A DNA stretch of 64,000 bases from an uncultured Alphaproteobacteria bacterium. Its GTDB lineage: Bacteria > Pseudomonadota > Alphaproteobacteria > CAAHEQ01 > UBA3637. The stretch lies in assembly GCA_949292205.1 (NCBI GenBank), contig CASEYR010000004.1, forward strand, positions 1-64,000. The letters run 5' to 3'. A program made the position numbers and the translations under genes. Below, in pieces: positions 59,893 through 64,000 of the stretch; the stretch's first letter is position 1; each line of letters starts with the position of its first letter. The notes beneath the pieces were generated by a model. The model did no database searches. It saw only the letters and a list, made by a program, of their open reading frames with translations, and was not told the origin of the DNA.

Positions 59893-61053
59893 ATGACAAA
59901 CACAAATTTAGCTGAAAAATTAACTGAAACAACTATTGGTACGCCTCAAGAATTAGGTATGGATAAACTGGAACAATCTATTAAGGATGTAGCCAAGGAA
60001 ATTGAGGCAAAATATATAGAAATAAAGAAATTGCAAGCTGCCAATGATAATACTGAAATTGATCCAAATAATCCCGATGACCCTAATCAAATGAATCTAT
60101 TGAATGACTTTAACAATATCGATGAAAAAGTTAAGTCTTGTTTGAATACGATTAAGGAAAAAGGATTGTCGCCAGAAGAGTATGAAAAGAAATTTAATGA
60201 AACGTTTACTGTGGCTGAAAATTACTTGCGTTATGAATTAGAGATTTCCAATGTATTTAAGTCATTGCCAACAATGAAGGGCTTCAGATCCGATTTAACA
60301 GATGATGAAAATCAGCCACACACCAAAAAACAATATATTGAAACTGTTTATGGAATTCCTTATAAGACAGCATGGAGAATATCAAAACTAACAGAAAAAA
60401 ATGTGAATGATACGATTAGTTATGCTCGTGCGGCGAAAATGTTACCGACAACGGGGCTTGTGTTACGATTAGAAAAGTATTATTCAGAATCTTCTATAAC
60501 AGGGCAAAACAGTAATCCCCAAAAATCACCCCCAAAAGTAAAGAAAAAATCTGATAGTGATAAAATACAACAGGGTATTGATAATTTTAATGCTATTCAC
60601 GATTTGGCACCATTATCAGATCCAGATGCTACTTATAATATTATATATGCTGATCCTTCTGTAACTAAATATACGTTGGATGAATTAAAACAATATCATA
60701 TTCCTGCCTCTGAGAATAGTATTTTGTTTTTATGGACTCCTGTTTCTAAATTAAAAGAAATGCTTGAATTATTGGATGTTTGGGGATTTTCATATTCAGA
60801 ATCTGCAGTATGGGACAGAATGGATCAATCTCATCCCGGCACATACTTTAAGAACCAACATGATATTTTATTAGTGGGGGCAAAAGGTAATGGATTAAAA
60901 CCTCTGTCTAGGGAAAAATCTATTTGTCGTCTTAAATTAAAGGATGGTGAAATAAAACCAAATTATTATACTGAGATCCTTAAAATAATGTTCCCAGGCC
61001 AAAATTATTTCGATTTATTTGCTAATCCAACCAGTGTAACAGATGTGGAATAG
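59893..61053 (+). CDS. MT-A70-like protein lacking DPPW (module 2)
   Basis: A 386-residue protein; the ATG at 59893 follows GAAAGGAAA, and the in-frame ATG at 59839 is rejected. N-terminal ~150 residues are acidic and helical (QSIKDVAKEIEAKYIEIKKL), 150-210 contains a helix-turn-helix-like part (KQYIETVYGIPYKTAWRISK), and the C-terminal ~135 residues are the MT-A70-like domain (LLDVWGFSYSESAVWDRM, NQHDILLVGAKGN, FPGQNYFDLFANP). The DPPW position reads D254-PSV. It shares layout, and even the residue number of this Asp, with the module 1 protein at 44994. The C5 methyltransferase follows after 10 nt. Confidence 0.7.
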   Translation: MTNTNLAEKLTETTIGTPQELGMDKLEQSIKDVAKEIEAKYIEIKKLQAANDNTEIDPNNPDDPNQMNLLNDFNNIDEKVKSCLNTIKEKGLSPEEYEKKFNETFTVAENYLRYELEISNVFKSLPTMKGFRSDLTDDENQPHTKKQYIETVYGIPYKTAWRISKLTEKNVNDTISYARAAKMLPTTGLVLRLEKYYSESSITGQNSNPQKSPPKVKKKSDSDKIQQGIDNFNAIHDLAPLSDPDATYNIIYADPSVTKYTLDELKQYHIPASENSILFLWTPVSKLKEMLELLDVWGFSYSESAVWDRMDQSHPGTYFKNQHDILLVGAKGNGLKPLSREKSICRLKLKDGEIKPNYYTEILKIMFPGQNYFDLFANPTSVTDVE

Positions 61054-61063
61054 GGGGTGTACT

Positions 61064-62197
61064 ATGGAACAAAAGATTATGAAAAGTATGACTCTCTTTG
61101 CTAATGGCGGGATTGGGGAATATTATCTTAGACCAGAAAAAGACAATAATGGTAACGATGTATTTCCGCTGAGAGTTAAAAATGTGCTAGCAAATGAACT
61201 AATATTTAACCGTTGTCTTTGGTATCAGTCAATCTATCCGTATTGTAATGTTATACCAGGATCTATTGAATCACCTGACGTCTTTAATAAATTAGTGGAA
61301 TTAGGTAACCAAGAACAAATAGAGTTTCTTCAAGCATCTCCACCATGCCAAAAAATAACTATTGCAAATAATAATAAGAACAAAGGAAACGATCCAATAA
61401 ATCGGTTGGTATTATATGCGCTGGATATTATTAGACAAGTACCAACAATTAAAAGAGTCTTGTTTGAGAATGCACAAAACTGGTTTTCATCTTGTCCTGG
61501 TGCTGTTCCTGAGTTAAAAGGTCGCAATATTGGGGAATTTTTATGCGATGAATTAAGAGCTATGGGATTTAAATATATCCATAAAAGGATTCTTAATGCG
61601 GCTGATTTCGGTACTCCACAAAACAGAAAACGGTCTATTCTAATTGCTTCTAAGGATGTGGATTGGGAATGGCCAAAAGAAGAAGATAAAATTTCACTGA
61701 AAACAGCAATATCTCATTTACCTTCTTTGGAAGCCGGAGAGTTTTCTGATATTCCTTTCCATGATGCACCAGTCTGTAGCCCGAAAATTGTTGAAATTAT
61801 GAGGCATACACCAACAGGTAAATCAGCATGGGAGAACACTAATCCATTATATAGACCAACTTTAAAGAATGGTAGAACACCCAAGGAATACTGTTCGGCC
61901 TATTCAAGAAACGATTGGGACAAACCTTGCTGTGCTATCCTTATGAAGTCTAAATCTAACGGTGGTATGAGGTGCTTTCATCCAGGAAACTATAAAGGGA
62001 AAGATGAAAATGGTGATGATATATATTCAGATGCACGTAATTTTACGATAAGAGAATTGTTAATTATATGTGGCCTACCTGAAGATTATCCCACTCCTGA
62101 TTTTGCTGCAAATAATGACCAGTTGATTCGAGACATACTTGGAGAATCGTTTGCACCCCAGTTGGTAAAACGTCTTATTCAAACAATGCCAAAATAG
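61064..62197 (+). CDS. C5-cytosine DNA methyltransferase (module 2)
   Basis: A 377-residue enzyme from the ATG at 61064 (AGGGGG just upstream). Motif I is LFANGGIGE, catalytic Cys95 lies in QASPPCQKITIA, motif VI is LFENAQNWF, motif VIII is ADFGTPQNRKRSILIA and motif X is ILGESFAPQLVKRLI. The block RNDWDKPC and the later SDARNFTIRELLIICGLP match the module 1 enzyme (RNDWDKPA, NARYFSVAEIFALTG). A standard CPG/Dcm-type enzyme has ENV in motif VI; both island enzymes have ENA. No restriction endonuclease gene is adjacent. Confidence 0.85.
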   Translation: MEQKIMKSMTLFANGGIGEYYLRPEKDNNGNDVFPLRVKNVLANELIFNRCLWYQSIYPYCNVIPGSIESPDVFNKLVELGNQEQIEFLQASPPCQKITIANNNKNKGNDPINRLVLYALDIIRQVPTIKRVLFENAQNWFSSCPGAVPELKGRNIGEFLCDELRAMGFKYIHKRILNAADFGTPQNRKRSILIASKDVDWEWPKEEDKISLKTAISHLPSLEAGEFSDIPFHDAPVCSPKIVEIMRHTPTGKSAWENTNPLYRPTLKNGRTPKEYCSAYSRNDWDKPCCAILMKSKSNGGMRCFHPGNYKGKDENGDDIYSDARNFTIRELLIICGLPEDYPTPDFAANNDQLIRDILGESFAPQLVKRLIQTMPK

Positions 62198-62205
62198 GGG
62201 GAATT

Positions 62206-62343
62206 ATGCAGGAAATGAAAAATATAATTGCAATGTTGTATCCTGATGAAGAATTTTCTGAGAATGACCTGAATCAAATGGCGTATGATGCGTTGAGATT
62301 CTTCAGAATATGTTTGGGGTATGAATCAGATTATATAAGCTAG
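62206..62343 (+). CDS. 45-residue protein after module 2
   Basis: MQEMKNIIAMLYPDEEFSEN and on, 45 residues, acidic, ending ESDYIS. AGGGGG precedes the ATG, which is 8 nt after the methyltransferase stop, so it is probably coupled. It occupies the same place as the 44-residue gene after module 1. No family recognised. Confidence 0.55.
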   Translation: MQEMKNIIAMLYPDEEFSENDLNQMAYDALRFFRICLGYESDYIS

Positions 62344-62351
62344 AACAGATG

Positions 62352-62393
62352 TGTAATCCCGGTACGCCCAAGAAAAAAGTATCGGGAATTACA
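62352..62393 (+). repeat. Imperfect inverted repeat before the serine recombinase
   Basis: TGTAATCCCGGTAC (62352-62365) against GTATCGGGAATTACA (62379-62393), one bulge and one mismatch. There is no T-run, so it may be an operator or recombination-linked site rather than a terminator. Confidence 0.45.
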
Positions 62394-62458
62394 TAAAATA
62401 GCGTACAAATGACTAATAACAAATTATAATTATAACTATCGAAATGAAAGGAAAAAAT

Positions 62459-64000
62459 ATGTATAAAACAGATAAATCAATGGCTGCAGAAAAATGTCAG
62501 CAATGCGTACTTTTCGCGAGAGTATCCACTTCGGACCAATTTGATAAAGGGGCTAGTATTCCAGCACAAGTTGAAAAGTTAAGAGAATATTGTGAACGGA
62601 GAAACCTTAAGATCATAGCTGAATTTGAAATCTCTGAGTCCAGTACTATAGGAAATCGTAAAGAGTTTAAAAAGATGATTGAGTTCGTGAAAGCTCAAAA
62701 ACACAAGACAGCAATCGTTTGCCACTGTGTAGATCGTTTGCAGCGTGGCTATTCTGAATATGTTATTTTAGATACGTTACGAGCATCAGGACAGATTGAA
62801 TTACATTTTTATAAAGAAGGCTTAATTTTAACCAAAGATAGCAACTCAGCGGATATATCTAGGTGGGATTTTGGTATATTAGGAGCTAAAATGTATGTGG
62901 GGAATTTAAGGGATAACGTTAAAAGAAGTCAAGCCTATAAAGTTCAACAAGGACAGTGGTTGTCGTTTGCACCTATTGGATATTTAAATACTAGGGATGA
63001 AAAAGGACAGGCAGATATTATTGTGGATCCTGTACGTTCGCCCATGGTTAAAACTTTATTTGAAATGTATGCAACTGGACATGAATCATTAAAGACCTTG
63101 GAAACATATGCTCAAAAAATAGGACTAAAATCTGCTAGCAGGCTATCGACAAGGACAATAAGTAGAGTCCAAATTAACGATATGTTACGCAATAGCTTTT
63201 ACATTGGGACTATGGCTATACGGAAAAGGGTGAAAACGTCAGAAACATTATATTTACCACATCGTTATCCAACATTTATTACACGTGAATTGTTTGATAG
63301 GGTCCAAAGTATCTTAAATGATCGGCAAAAAAATAAGGAAACATCAAAAGCGTGGCAGGGGGAAGATGATTTTGTATTAAGAGGGCTAATTCGTTGTGCA
63401 CATTGTGGTGGATTGATGACTCCAGAGCAACATTATAAGAAGGGTAACAATAAAGTCTATCGATATATTAAGTGTAATCATAGCAGAGATAAAAATTGCC
63501 CACAAAAGTTAATTCCTGAATCTAAGGTACTAAAACAATTTGAAGAAAAAGTATTTAATCAGATTCATTTAGGCCCAAAAACGATTGAAACGATAAGAAA
63601 AGCCGTAAAAGAAGGAATGAAAGAAGATGTATTAACTCGAGCTTCAAATAAACGGACTATCACAATGCAAATTAATGCCCTAGAGGAAAAAAGGCAAAAA
63701 TTACTCTCTGCTTGGTTAGATGGTAAAGTTCAAGAAATAGACTATAATAAAATGAATTCTGAGATAGCCAAAGAAATTGAAGAAAAAAGGGAGATTGTAG
63801 ATAAATTAGGCGACCAATCTACCCAGTTGGATAACAAACTAGAACAGCTGTCCGAGTTTGCAATTCAAGCAAAAGACATGTTCACCAGTTCGATAAACTC
63901 AAAAAAACACAAAATCTTGAAACTGTTATTATCGAACTTGGAAATAAGTGGAGAAAATGTAATGTTTTCAATAAGAAAACCCTTCGATAAATTGCTTTTT
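62459..64000 (+). CDS. Large serine recombinase, 3' end cut by window edge
   Basis: The frame is open from the ATG at 62459 (after GAAAGGAAA) to the end of the window, 514 codons. The N-terminal resolvase domain (1-~150) has the catalytic Ser23 in FARVSTSDQ, followed by the Arg-rich VDRLQRGYSE. The recombinase domain (about 185-290, with GQWLSFAPIGYLN) and a zinc ribbon (RCAHCGGLM ... CNHSRDKNC) follow, then a coiled coil (INALEEKRQKLLSAWLDGKV). These enzymes integrate phages, ICEs and cassette elements. Its presence beside a tyrosine integrase suggests nested or composite elements. Confidence 0.93.
   Translation, partial: MYKTDKSMAAEKCQQCVLFARVSTSDQFDKGASIPAQVEKLREYCERRNLKIIAEFEISESSTIGNRKEFKKMIEFVKAQKHKTAIVCHCVDRLQRGYSEYVILDTLRASGQIELHFYKEGLILTKDSNSADISRWDFGILGAKMYVGNLRDNVKRSQAYKVQQGQWLSFAPIGYLNTRDEKGQADIIVDPVRSPMVKTLFEMYATGHESLKTLETYAQKIGLKSASRLSTRTISRVQINDMLRNSFYIGTMAIRKRVKTSETLYLPHRYPTFITRELFDRVQSILNDRQKNKETSKAWQGEDDFVLRGLIRCAHCGGLMTPEQHYKKGNNKVYRYIKCNHSRDKNCPQKLIPESKVLKQFEEKVFNQIHLGPKTIETIRKAVKEGMKEDVLTRASNKRTITMQINALEEKRQKLLSAWLDGKVQEIDYNKMNSEIAKEIEEKREIVDKLGDQSTQLDNKLEQLSEFAIQAKDMFTSSINSKKHKILKLLLSNLEISGENVMFSIRKPFDKLLF

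Larger units (their letters stand above)
42455..64000. mobile_element. Integrated mobile island, right end beyond the window
   Basis: From the tRNA-Gly 3' end onward the sequence becomes visibly A+T-rich and contains a tyrosine integrase, a putative Rep, orphan methyltransferase modules, Fic/DUF3768 genes, broken restriction-modification remnants, a biosynthetic-type operon and a large serine recombinase. No clear tail/capsid or conjugation genes are present in the visible part, so phage, ICE or integrated plasmid cannot be told apart. The serine recombinase may belong to a second, nested element. Confidence 0.7.

Noticed and set aside
62352-62393. Inverted repeat as a terminator of module 2
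   Set aside because: The stem is imperfect, the loop is A-rich and no T-run follows.
42455-64000. A right attachment repeat of tRNA-Gly within the window
   Set aside because: I looked for the T arm and CGCCCGCTCCA segment downstream and found no second copy; the GTGGTTCGAAC string near 59851 is only a chance likeness.

Overview
The window reads as chromosome from an uncultured, probably host-associated alphaproteobacterium. Supporting this are a CcrM-type cell-cycle adenine methyltransferase with its C-terminal RAMA domain, alphaproteobacterial-type housekeeping genes, and many strong TTGnnn-17-TATAAT promoters with clear Shine-Dalgarno sites. The taxonomic call is an inference, because no rRNA is present.

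1-31.6 kb is ordinary chromosome with lineage-specific exported proteins. In order it holds a cut-off Cys-rich protein, accA, a YejA-like solute-binding protein, a Sel1-repeat protein, rpsT, and an unusual non-coding region (5.7-6.25 kb). That region has three copies of a structured ~75-nt element, the last running directly into an intrinsic terminator before a lipoprotein gene. Then come a SIMPL protein, ccrM, rlmB, two unknown envelope proteins (one apparently on a leaderless mRNA), a run of unknown exported proteins (one pair possibly frameshifted), an M16 peptidase, rnhB, rdgB-rph, grpE, ndk, a glycosyltransferase, rbfA-(GNAT-like)-truB, rpsO-pnp, galE, sodB, tRNA-Leu(GAG) and an Hpt / OmpR-type regulator / histidine kinase operon.

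31.7-42.2 kb is a type IVb pilus locus of the R64 thin-pilus type: OmpA-like protein, PilL/TcpQ-like lipoprotein, PilN secretin, PilO, PilP, PilQ ATPase and PilR. Divergent from it is a TrbC/VirB2-like pilin gene. No PilS prepilin or PilU peptidase is in the window.

42.4 kb to the end is a visibly more A+T-rich mobile island that begins at the 3' end of tRNA-Gly(GCC) with a tyrosine integrase and runs off the window inside a large serine recombinase. Its contents include two copies of a gene module pairing an MT-A70-like protein (no DPPW motif) with a C5-cytosine DNA methyltransferase and a ~45-codon ORF; a putative HUH Rep protein; a Fic / DUF3768 group; and wreckage of a type III Mod gene joined to another broken ORF.

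The island also carries a tightly coupled seven-gene operon: argS, a zeta-toxin-like P-loop kinase, a Leu/Phe/Val-type dehydrogenase, an asparagine synthase, a compact adenylate-forming ligase, an SDR and a HAD phosphatase. This looks like a small-molecule pathway with a possible self-resistance arginyl-tRNA synthetase. The operon, the duplicated methyltransferase module and the tandem structured element are the three best candidates for undescribed biology here.
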